From the NCBI GenBank assembly GCA_900544235.1, contig UQUL01000037.1:1-19378 (forward strand): a stretch of 19,378 nucleotides of DNA, read 5' to 3'. The notes below the pieces were generated by a model. That model was not told the DNA's origin. It worked only from the letters and a program-made list of their open reading frames with translations, and did no database searches. How positions within the stretch are numbered: position 1 is the stretch's first letter; the number at the start of each line of letters is the position of its first letter. This DNA is from an uncultured Collinsella sp. GTDB lineage: Bacteria > Actinomycetota > Coriobacteriia > Coriobacteriales > Coriobacteriaceae. Both the position numbers and the translations under genes were made by a program. Below are positions 1 through 7,569 of the stretch, piece after piece.

Positions 1-46
1 AGATTACTACGCGTCTCGTGGGCTCGGAGATGTGTATAAGAGACAG
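1..46. other. Illumina Nextera adapter and i7 index left on the contig end (artefact)
   Basis: Bases 13-46 match the 34-nt Nextera read-2 transposase adapter: they begin GTCTCGTGGGCTCGG and end with the 19-bp Tn5 mosaic end AGATGTGTATAAGAGACAG. Before them come AGAT, the last bases of the P7 primer, and the octamer TACTACGC (5-12), which sits where the i7 index belongs. From memory this octamer is Nextera XT index N719 as written in the adapter. The order P7 tail, index, adapter, insert is exactly that of a library molecule, so these bases are not genomic. Any reading frame starting here, such as one from base 18 on the plus strand, is spurious. Confidence 0.97.
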
Positions 47-514
47 GGTCATAAGCACGTCGCCCTCGTTGACGGATTGGCCCGCCTGCACGTTGATTGA
101 ATCGACCGTGCCGTCGACAGAAGGGGAGACCACTGAGGACGAAATGGGTTTGAGCTGGCCTTTCGCCTCGACCGTTGTGGTGAACGTGCCCTCGGTCACC
201 ATGTCGGTCACAGGACCGCTAGCGCCCTGTGGCTGCACATTGATAACAAGGGTTGCAACAATGGCAATGAGCGCGACGGCACCCACGACGCCGGCGGCAA
301 TACCGCGACGAATCAGCTTTTTGCGTCGGCGTTCGGCACGCTTTGCCTTGAGCTTGGCATATGCCTCTTCATCGGAAATCTCGGCCGTATCGTTCGCGCG
401 TCCGCTCTGCTTGTCGACATGTACGTTTGTAATCAGAGGAAACGTTTCGGTGGCACCTTCGGGCGTGCGCTCGGTATCATCTGGGCCCGGGGTGATCGTG
501 GGGACATTCGGCAT
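47..514 (-). CDS. Efflux membrane-fusion protein, HlyD/MacA type, N-terminal part (3' end missing)
   Basis: The first 156 residues of a periplasmic-adaptor-like protein are present; the remainder lies beyond the contig end. The ATG at 514 follows AAAGGAG with good spacing. Residues 1-66 are a hydrophilic cytoplasmic segment ending in a Lys/Arg cluster (AKRAERRRKK). Residues 71-93 form one membrane helix (GIAAGVVGAVALIAIVATLV). After about 30 residues there is a biotinyl/lipoyl-like hairpin half, GTVDSINVQAGQSVNEGDVL, the hallmark of HlyD/MacA/RND adaptor proteins. In Gram-positives these partner with an ABC transporter (MacB or LolD-like), typically encoded next and here off the contig, to export peptides, lipids or drugs. 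The substrate cannot be told. The gene lies 132 bp after the L,D-transpeptidase gene on the same strand. The missing 3' end is caused by the library adapter, not by a biological truncation. Confidence 0.85.
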
Positions 515-548
515 AGCGTCTCCTTTATAGAAAGAACCTCGATAATTA

Positions 549-578
549 TATGCGCCCACCGGTTGGGGCGGGCGCATA
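549..578 (-). terminator. Hairpin between the L,D-transpeptidase gene and the efflux adaptor gene
   Basis: 12-bp arms (549-560 and 567-578) with a 6-nt loop and one non-Watson-Crick pair. On the minus strand it lies about 70 nt after the L,D-transpeptidase stop and is followed by TAATTATCG, which is a weak U-tract. It is a probable partial terminator. The downstream efflux gene may have its own promoter in the 34 bp that remain, or be served by read-through. Confidence 0.55.
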
Positions 579-646
579 GGACGGTTTCTTTCGGAACTGT
601 TAGATTGGTCGCAGCGGTTCCACGTTGTAGGAATGCGCGCGTTGCA

Positions 647-2380
647 CTACGAGTGGACAACCACGCACAGGCCGACTTTGATGCAATCGTGCAGTGCCTT
701 GGCGTCGGCCAGGCGCAGGTTGATGCAACCGTGGCTGCCGCACCACTTGTACGACTCGGCGTTATCGAAGCTCTTGTCGTTTTGCCAGGTGGCGTCGTGG
801 AAGCCGATCATGTTGCCCTCAAACGGCATCCAGTAGCTCACCGGGCTCTCATATTTGGGTTTACCGGTCTCGGGGCCCTTGGCTCCGATCAGGATGCTGC
901 CGCCGTCGTTGCTGTTGATTTGCCACACACCCTCGGGGGTGGCGTCTTCGCCCGGTTTGCCGGAAATAAAGTTGGCCTCCCACACGATATTGCCGCTCTC
1001 GTCATAGTAGCGCGCGTGCTGCTCGGACAGGTCGACGCCGATATACGCCTTCCAGTCGGGCTCTCCCTTTGCGGTAAAGGTGTCGGCCTTCTGGGAGTAC
1101 TTGATCTCGATCTCGCCGGTCTGCTTGTTGTTAATGGCGTCCTCGACCTGCTTGGCGAGCGAGCTGCTGTCGATGGACCAACCAAAGTCGCCGCCTTCGA
1201 CGGCGCACTGCTTGCCATCGGCGCGCGTCCACCAACGAGTGGAGCCCACGGTATTAAAGCCGTTGGCGAGTTCGGCTGCCCAGCTGCTGATCTGCGACGT
1301 ATCGAGCGTGGGGTTGGCCGGATCGGCAAAGCTGATCCACTGCAACACGGAGCTGCCATCAACCTTGCCGGCATCCTCGCCGTTGAGCTTGAGGGTCACG
1401 TTGACGCCCAGGAAGTTGTTGGCGGCATCGCATGCGGCCTGAATCTGATCATCGGTCAGCGTTCCATTAAGCGGCTCATAGGCATCGTTGCCGAGCTTAG
1501 AAAGATCTACGGTCTCGGCCAGCGAGGCAAGCTCGAGCTCGGCATACTTAATGACATGCTCGCGGTTGAGTTTTTCGTTGGAGCGCGCCTTCTCGACGGT
1601 AAACTTGCCGGCCTGCTCGTCATAGGAGCTATTGGCCTCGAACGTGCCCGAACGGCCCTCGTTAAACTCGTCGATGGCGGCGCCCAGATCCTTCTCAAAC
1701 TGCTTTTGGTCAAAGGTGTCGGAGAGCATAGACAGGTCGACGTCTTGATCAAGATCGACTTCGTTGGAGGTTGCGGTTGTTTTGGTCTTGCCACTTAAGG
1801 ATTCCACAAGTCGGACCGGCCATATAAAGGCTTCGTTGTGGCTGATAATCTCTTTTGCGGCAGCTTCGCCGTCGACAATGGGTTCATCGGACTCGGGCTG
1901 ATAGGACCAGCTAAAGTCATCGCCTGTCACGGTGAGCTTATAGTGCTTCCATGCCGAGTTGACCTTGGTGGCGGCAGACGAAGCGTTGGAGAACGAGACG
2001 TCGACGCCGGCAATGGTGGTGTTGGGGTATGCTAGCTGCGAAAACGCTACGATGCCTACGATATAGACAATGACGATAAGACCCAGGACGACAAAGAGCG
2101 TCGTCTTTTTGCCTGACTTATTGTTCTTGGCGGACTTGCGCGCGGGGCCACGATCGCCTCGAGCGTGCGTCGGGGGCTGCTTGGGCGCATTGCCGTTTGC
2201 CTGGCGCTGCTGACGTTGTTGACGCTGCTGTCGCTGTTGGTTCGGGCGTTGGGAAGCGTTTGCTGCACTACGCTGCTGACCGTGGCTCGGCGCGATAGGA
2301 CGCGGCGACTGAACGCCGCCGGTGTGCCTGCTCGGCTGTTGCGGATCGGGAATCAGTTGAGTTCGATCGTTTTGCGACAT
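647..2380 (-). CDS. Membrane-anchored L,D-transpeptidase (YkuD) with peptidoglycan-binding-like region
   Basis: Cell-wall enzyme expected to form 3-3 cross-links or attach substrates to meso-diaminopimelate-type peptidoglycan outside the cell. Numbering from the ATG at 2380 gives 577 residues. Residues 1-92 are a disordered, Gln/Arg/Pro-rich cytoplasmic segment with a run of QQR repeats (about 48-58). Residues 95-115 form a single membrane helix. The sequence YPNTTIAGVDVS then opens an extracellular region resembling the PG_binding_4 domain often paired with YkuD. The YkuD domain fills the last ~120 residues; the catalytic motif is visible as H528 followed by S549-H550-G551-C552-IN-LR, with C552 as nucleophile. 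An ATG three codons upstream (2389) lies only one base after the AGGA of GAAGGAT, so the inner ATG with a 10-nt spacing is preferred. The family assignment is firm; the exact cross-link type is inference. Confidence 0.93.
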   Translation of the reverse strand: MSQNDRTQLIPDPQQPSRHTGGVQSPRPIAPSHGQQRSAANASQRPNQQRQQRQQRQQRQANGNAPKQPPTHARGDRGPARKSAKNNKSGKKTTLFVVLGLIVIVYIVGIVAFSQLAYPNTTIAGVDVSFSNASSAATKVNSAWKHYKLTVTGDDFSWSYQPESDEPIVDGEAAAKEIISHNEAFIWPVRLVESLSGKTKTTATSNEVDLDQDVDLSMLSDTFDQKQFEKDLGAAIDEFNEGRSGTFEANSSYDEQAGKFTVEKARSNEKLNREHVIKYAELELASLAETVDLSKLGNDAYEPLNGTLTDDQIQAACDAANNFLGVNVTLKLNGEDAGKVDGSSVLQWISFADPANPTLDTSQISSWAAELANGFNTVGSTRWWTRADGKQCAVEGGDFGWSIDSSSLAKQVEDAINNKQTGEIEIKYSQKADTFTAKGEPDWKAYIGVDLSEQHARYYDESGNIVWEANFISGKPGEDATPEGVWQINSNDGGSILIGAKGPETGKPKYESPVSYWMPFEGNMIGFHDATWQNDKSFDNAESYKWCGSHGCINLRLADAKALHDCIKVGLCVVVHS

Positions 2381-2437
2381 CGTATGCATATCCTTCGATT
2401 TTCGCCTTGCGGTTCATCGTGTTTTTACTGGGCTTGC

Positions 2438-2443
2438 ATTATA
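2438..2443 (-). promoter_or_regulatory. Putative -10 box for the L,D-transpeptidase gene
   Basis: On the minus strand a perfect TATAAT lies in the context CGCTATAATGC, about 58 bp before the start codon at 2380. No convincing -35 box is found 16-18 bp upstream, so only the -10 element is called. Confidence 0.45.
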
Positions 2444-2490
2444 GCGATTGCCCTGCTGTTTGTGGTACGGAAACGGTGGCATTCAAAAGA

Positions 2491-2510
2491 GGTGGGACAT
2501 TTGTCCCACC
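2491..2510 (-). terminator. Terminator hairpin after sdaA
   Basis: A perfect 9-bp inverted repeat, GGTGGGACA/TGTCCCACC, with a 2-base loop lies 20 bp past the sdaA stop. It is followed on the minus strand by TCTTTTG. It separates sdaA from the promoter of the L,D-transpeptidase gene. The stem is strong but the U-tract is short. Confidence 0.7.
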
Positions 2511-2529
2511 TTTGAGTCGTTCTTTGCCG

Positions 2530-4137
2530 CTATCCGCACACACCGCATTTTGCACAGGCCGAAAGTGCGGCCGGAGCCTGCGCGATGCCGCCCTTTGCCG
2601 TCTCGCGCAGCGTGGCCGGCAACGCGTGGCCCACCGAGAGCATGACATGTGCCATCTGGTCAAACGGCACCAAGCTCTTAATGCCTGCGAGGGCGAGTTG
2701 TGCCGAGCTAAAGGCCGCTGCCACGCCGATGGCGTTGCGGTTTTGGCAGGGCACCTCCACGAGGCCACCGACGGGGTCACAAACGAGGCCCAGCAGGTTA
2801 CTCAGCGCGATGGAACTGGCGTCGAGCGCCTGCTCGGGCGTGCCGCCGAGCATCTGCACCAACGCGGCGGCTGCCATGGCAGCGGCGCTTCCCACCTCGG
2901 CTTGGCAGCCGCCCTCGGCGCCGGCAACGCAGGCGCTTGTGGTGAGGTTGAGGCCGATTGCGGCTGCGCAGTAGAGCGCGTCCATGACCTGCTCGTCGTC
3001 GAGCTGCAGGCGATCGCCGAGCGCCAGCACGCAGCCGGGCACAACACCCGCTGAGCCTGCCGTGGGGGCGGCGACGATCACGCCCATGGTGGCGGAGCGT
3101 TCGAGCACGGCCATCGCGCGGGCCACGGCATCGGTCTGAACGGGGCCCATCAGGCTTGCGCTCAAATCGTTGCGGCCGGTGGCTTCGACAAGCTTGGCCT
3201 CGCCGCCGATAAGCCCGCCGAGCGAACGCTGCGGATTGGCGATGGGGGCCGTGGTCTCCTCGCGCATGACGTCGAGCACGCGGCGCATGGCAGCGACGGC
3301 GTGGGCCTCGCCTGTCAGACGCGCCTCGCGAACGGCCATGACGGCGCCGATGCTGAGCCCCAGTTCCTCACACGCATCGAGCAACTGCTCGCCGTCGTCG
3401 AAGATTTCCTTGGCCGAGACGCCGGGGGAGAGCGACGAGGCAGAACCGGGGAGTTCGATAAACGTTGCGTAATCGACATTGTCGAGCTTGCGCAGCATGG
3501 GGACGACGGTGTCGTCGGGCGCGCCGTCGGTCTCAAAGACGGAGTAGGCCTGGCCGCCCACTTCGGTGCGGTAGGTGCGGCAGAAGGCGATGTTTACATG
3601 GGCGTAGGCGAGCAGGTTGGTGAGCGCGGCGAGTACACCGGGGACGTCCTTGTGCGCCACGAAGAGCGTGGAATACATGCCCGAGATGTCGACGCCGACG
3701 CCGTTAATGCGGCTGATGCGCATCTTGCCGCCGCCCAGGCTCTCGCCGCGGACCTGTGCCGTGGCGCCCGTGTCGTCGACCATGTCAATGTCGACGGTGT
3801 TGGGGTGGATGGACGCGTCGTCGCCCTTGATGTCAAAGTGATATTCGAGGCCCTGCTCGCGTGCGAGGTCGAAGGCCTGCTTGATGTTCTCGTCATCGGT
3901 GTCGAGGCCCAGTATGCCCGCGACGAGCGCACGGTCGGTGCCGTGGCCGCGGTAGGTGTGGGCGAAGGAGTTCCACAGGCCAAAGGTGACCTTGGTGATG
4001 CGACCTTCCAACAGGCTGGCGGCAACTTGGGCGCAGCGGAGGGCGCCGGCGGTGTGCGATGAGCTGGGGCCGACCATGACGGGGCCCAAGATCTCGAATG
4101 CCGAGGTCGTAGCTAGTGTTTGCGGCTTGCCTGCCAT
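2530..4137 (-). CDS. sdaA: L-serine dehydratase (ammonia-lyase), iron-sulfur dependent, single chain
   Basis: Converts L-serine to pyruvate and ammonia in the cytoplasm using an oxygen-labile [4Fe-4S] cluster. It has 535 residues, with the beta domain first (GPSSSHTAG near residue 24), an ACT-like segment at about 158-215, then the catalytic alpha domain from about 240 onward. C411 (in AGAEGGCQAEVG), C453 (CDPVGG) and C464 (VPCQNRN) have spacings of 42 and 11. As I recall, this matches the three cluster cysteines of the Legionella enzyme, whose fourth ligand is a C-terminal 'tail-in-mouth' cysteine. Here the tail ends ACAKCGVCG, giving C528, C531 and C534 as candidates. The ATG at 4137 follows CAGGAG by 5 nt. 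The gene is probably monocistronic: the metK terminator lies upstream and its own terminator downstream. Serine catabolism fits an anaerobic gut fermenter. Confidence 0.95.
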   Translation of the reverse strand: MAGKPQTLATTSAFEILGPVMVGPSSSHTAGALRCAQVAASLLEGRITKVTFGLWNSFAHTYRGHGTDRALVAGILGLDTDDENIKQAFDLAREQGLEYHFDIKGDDASIHPNTVDIDMVDDTGATAQVRGESLGGGKMRISRINGVGVDISGMYSTLFVAHKDVPGVLAALTNLLAYAHVNIAFCRTYRTEVGGQAYSVFETDGAPDDTVVPMLRKLDNVDYATFIELPGSASSLSPGVSAKEIFDDGEQLLDACEELGLSIGAVMAVREARLTGEAHAVAAMRRVLDVMREETTAPIANPQRSLGGLIGGEAKLVEATGRNDLSASLMGPVQTDAVARAMAVLERSATMGVIVAAPTAGSAGVVPGCVLALGDRLQLDDEQVMDALYCAAAIGLNLTTSACVAGAEGGCQAEVGSAAAMAAAALVQMLGGTPEQALDASSIALSNLLGLVCDPVGGLVEVPCQNRNAIGVAAAFSSAQLALAGIKSLVPFDQMAHVMLSVGHALPATLRETAKGGIAQAPAALSACAKCGVCG

Positions 4138-4160
4138 ATGCGCTCCTGTTCTATCCCGTC

Positions 4161-4281
4161 GTTCCGAGGGCTTTGGTATTTGGTCGCCTGCTCTACAGTC
4201 CTGGCTCGCACGGAGGCCACATTAAGTGGCCTCCGGCTCGTGCGGAACTCGCGACCGACCAAACACCAAAGCCCTCGGAAC
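4161..4281. repeat. 121-bp nested palindrome (intergenic element A)
   Basis: Outer arms 4161-4186 and 4256-4281 are 26 bp and match at 25 of 26 positions, starting GTTCCGAGGGCTTTGG. Inside is a second hairpin with perfect 10-bp arms (4211-4220 and 4226-4235, CGGAGGCCAC) around ATTAA. It fills most of the 310-bp gene-free stretch 4138-4447, between the sdaA start and the metK stop. The rest of that stretch holds the metK terminator and about 90 bp without clear features. No ORF lies inside. Its size and twin terminal arms suggest a non-autonomous palindromic element (MITE or REP/BIME-like) or a very stable sdaA leader. It is too large to be an ordinary terminator and has no U-tract. Confidence 0.8.
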
Positions 4282-4369
4282 TTAGGATACATTGTTGGAG
4301 TCGCTCTGCTGCGAAATTTATCGGCCTATGACCTATTCCATGTCCCAGGTCGGCTCATCTTCACCACCT

Positions 4370-4410
4370 TTAAATAAAAAAGAAGTACCGGTTGTAGCCG
4401 GTACTTCTTT
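4370..4410 (-). terminator. Intrinsic terminator of metK
   Basis: Perfect 13-bp arms (4379-4391 and 4398-4410, core AAGTACCGG) surround a 6-nt loop. On the minus strand a U-rich tract, TTTTTTATTTAAA, follows. It lies 38 bp after the metK stop and is the clearest terminator in the window. Confidence 0.92.
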
Positions 4411-4447
4411 TGGTGCGTTGTTCTTGGCGGTAGCTTTTGCCGTTGGC

Positions 4448-5728
<1,281 letters not shown>

Positions 5729-5750
5729 GATTGTCCTTTCAAAAACGTGT

Positions 5751-5777
5751 CCCGGCGACCGTTACCATTCCGCCGGG
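5751..5777 (-). promoter_or_regulatory. Hairpin in the metK leader, possible attenuator
   Basis: Perfect 7-bp GC arms (CCCGGCG/CGCCGGG) enclose a 13-nt loop. On the minus strand they are followed five bases later by TTTTT and then the metK ribosome-binding site. This resembles a weak terminator placed between promoter and gene. I could not match it to any SAM riboswitch class. Confidence 0.4.
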
Positions 5778-5795
5778 CTCTCTATGCAAGGGCAC

Positions 5796-5801
5796 ATCAT
5801 A
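5796..5801 (-). promoter_or_regulatory. Putative -10 box of metK
   Basis: TATGAT on the minus strand in the context CGCTATGATG, close to the CGCTATAATG seen before the L,D-transpeptidase gene. It would give a leader of about 60 nt that includes the hairpin at 5751-5777. The -35 region is poor. Confidence 0.4.
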
Positions 5802-5840
5802 GCGCGTAAATCAAACATTCACACCCTTTCCGCACCTACT

Positions 5841-5918
5841 CATTGGGGACAGACATAAATGACCAGCCTTAAACTAAGAACGTCTCCGGCGACAGGTCAT
5901 TTAAGTCTGTCCCCAATG
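5841..5918. repeat. 78-bp palindromic element in the metK-gltX divergent spacer (element B)
   Basis: Arms 5841-5864 and 5895-5918 are 24 bp with 23 matches and begin CATTGGGGACAGAC; the loop is 30 nt. Beyond the arms, partial symmetry continues (GCACCTACT on the left, AATGGGTCGGTGC on the right). The GGGGACAGAC/GTCTGTCCCC ends resemble a type of intergenic repeat I associate with REP-like elements in many bacteria; that link is from memory. It lies between the divergent promoters, upstream of both -10 boxes. Bases 5729-6005 contain no gene. Confidence 0.75.
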
Positions 5919-5959
5919 AATGGGTCGGTGCCCTTTGTGCGGAGGTTGCTTTGATGCTT

Positions 5960-5965
5960 TATACT
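5960..5965 (+). promoter_or_regulatory. Putative -10 box of gltX
   Basis: TATACT lies 40 bp before the gltX start. The nearest -35-like hexamer, TTGTGC at 5935-5940, is 19 bp away, which is long. Weak call. Confidence 0.35.
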
Positions 5966-6005
5966 GGTGCAGTTAGACATCCATCCTGCAATCGAGGAGA
6001 TTTCC

Positions 6006-7481
6006 ATGGCATCAGACGTTCGCGTCCGCTTTGCACCCTCACCCACGGGCAAGCTGCACATCGGCGGCGCCCGCACCGCTATCTATAACTGGGCTTTCGC
6101 CCGCGCAAACGGCGGCACGTTCATCCTGCGCATTGACGACACCGACCCCACCCGTTCCACCGACGAGAACACGCAGATCATCCTGCGCGCCATGCGTTGG
6201 CTGGGCCTGGACTGGGACGAGGGTCCCGAGGTGGGCGGCGACTTTGGCCCCTACGCACAGACCGAGCGTCTGGACCTGTACAAGCAGGCCGCCCAGAAGC
6301 TCTGGGACGAGGGCAAGGCCTATCCCTGCTTCTGCACCAAGGAGCAGCTCGAGGCCGACCGCAAGGCCGCCCAGGAGCGCAAGGACCCCTTCCAGGGCTA
6401 TCAGCGCCGCTGCCGCGATCTTGATCCCGAGGAGGCACGCCGCCGCATCGAGGCCGGCGAGCCCTATGTCCTGCGCATCAAGGTGCCCGAGGACCGCGGC
6501 GACGTCGTCATCCACGACGCCGTCCACGGCGAGGTGACCTTCGATGCCAAGGAGCTCGACGACTTCGTCATCTTCCGCTCCGACGGCACGCCCACGTACA
6601 ACTTCGCGACCGTCGTCGACGACGCCATGATGAAGATCACCCACGTCATCCGCGGCGACGACCATCTGTCCAACACCCCGCGCCAGGTCATGGTCTACGA
6701 GGCCCTCGGCGCGCCCGTGCCTACGTTCGCCCACATCTCCATGATCTTGGGTGCCGACGGCAAAAAGCTCTCCAAGCGCCACGGCGCCACCTCGGTGGAG
6801 GAGTACCGCGACGCCGGTTATCTGTCCGACGCCTTCGTCAACTATCTGGCGCTGCTCGGCTGGTCGCTCGACGGCGAGACCACGATCATCCCGCGCGACG
6901 TCCTGGCCAGCAAGTTCTCGCTCGACCGCATCTCCAAGAACCCGGCGACCTTCGACCCCAAGAAGCTCGACTGGGTCAATGCCGAATACATCAACGGCAT
7001 GTCCGATGCTCAGTTTGCCGACGAGATCATGGTCCCCGAGCTGCATGAGGCGGGTCTCATCGAGGGTAATGTCGAGTACGGCGAGGATTGGATCGATGCG
7101 CTTGCCGCCATCGTCAAGCCGCGCACCAAGATGCCGGCCGATGCCGTGACCGTCGCCGCTCCCATCTTTGCTACGGCCGAGACGCTCGAGTATGACGAGA
7201 AGTCTGTCAACAAGGGCCTGGCCAAGGAAGGCATGGGCGCCATTCTGGATGCCGCCAAGGCCGCGCTCGAGGGCGTGGAAGAGTGGACGGCTGCCAACAT
7301 CGACGCCGCGCTTGAGCCGCTGCCCGAGCAGATGGACCTCAAGAAGCGCGTGGTGTTCCAGGCCGTGCGCGTCGCCGTCTGCGGCAACATGGTGAGCCCC
7401 CCGCTGGGCGAGACCATGGCGCTCGTCGGTCGCGACGACTGCCTGGCGCGCATCGACCGCGCCCGCACGATGGCGCTGTAG
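6006..7481 (+). CDS. gltX: Glutamyl-tRNA synthetase
   Basis: Class I aminoacyl-tRNA synthetase that charges tRNA-Glu in the cytoplasm; in bacteria with GatCAB it may also charge tRNA-Gln. It has 491 residues, usual for the family. The opening RFAPSPTGKLHIGGARTA carries the HIGH-type motif H18-IGG21, and K254-LSKR258 is the KMSKS loop. A partial zinc-knuckle pattern, CFC ... YQRRC, lies at about 110-140. An in-frame ATG at 5967 would add 13 residues, but GAGGAG lies 6 nt before the ATG at 6006 and the protein then begins like other GluRS proteins, so 6006 is chosen. Codon use is strongly C-ending (my hand count is about 39 of the first 65 codons). A terminator follows, so gltX is separate from priA. 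Confidence 0.97.
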   Translation: MASDVRVRFAPSPTGKLHIGGARTAIYNWAFARANGGTFILRIDDTDPTRSTDENTQIILRAMRWLGLDWDEGPEVGGDFGPYAQTERLDLYKQAAQKLWDEGKAYPCFCTKEQLEADRKAAQERKDPFQGYQRRCRDLDPEEARRRIEAGEPYVLRIKVPEDRGDVVIHDAVHGEVTFDAKELDDFVIFRSDGTPTYNFATVVDDAMMKITHVIRGDDHLSNTPRQVMVYEALGAPVPTFAHISMILGADGKKLSKRHGATSVEEYRDAGYLSDAFVNYLALLGWSLDGETTIIPRDVLASKFSLDRISKNPATFDPKKLDWVNAEYINGMSDAQFADEIMVPELHEAGLIEGNVEYGEDWIDALAAIVKPRTKMPADAVTVAAPIFATAETLEYDEKSVNKGLAKEGMGAILDAAKAALEGVEEWTAANIDAALEPLPEQMDLKKRVVFQAVRVAVCGNMVSPPLGETMALVGRDDCLARIDRARTMAL

Positions 7482-7504
7482 CAGCTGCGCAAACGCATGT
7501 ATCC

Positions 7505-7535
7505 GAGCCCCGTTCACCCGAGCGGGGCTCTTGTT
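7505..7535 (+). terminator. Terminator of gltX
   Basis: Perfect 8-bp arms, GAGCCCCG (7505-7512) and CGGGGCTC (7523-7530), with a 10-nt loop, followed by TTGTTTC. It starts 24 bp after the gltX stop. Confidence 0.8.
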
Positions 7536-7569
7536 TCTGTAGACGTATGGGATAGGAGGTGCTGGGGCC

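Noticed and set aside
18..530. Plus-strand open frame starting at the contig end
   Set aside because: Its start lies in the Nextera adapter, and the opposite strand encodes a clear membrane-fusion protein with ribosome-binding site, membrane helix and lipoyl-like motif.
419..1798. Long plus-strand frame opposite the L,D-transpeptidase gene
   Set aside because: Shadow of a high-GC gene: the opposite strand carries the YkuD catalytic motif, and this frame has no recognisable domain or ribosome-binding site.
5729..5840. Known SAM riboswitch upstream of metK
   Set aside because: The leader is about 60 nt with one simple hairpin; none of the SAM-I, SAM-II, SAM-III or SAM-IV cores I know is visible.
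5919..6005. T-box leader in front of gltX
   Set aside because: Too short and lacks the T-box sequence (TGGNACCGCG-like) and a terminator/antiterminator pair.
5967..6005. Upstream in-frame ATG of gltX as the start
   Set aside because: It would place the start almost on the TATACT box and lacks a ribosome-binding site, while GAGGAG precedes 6006.
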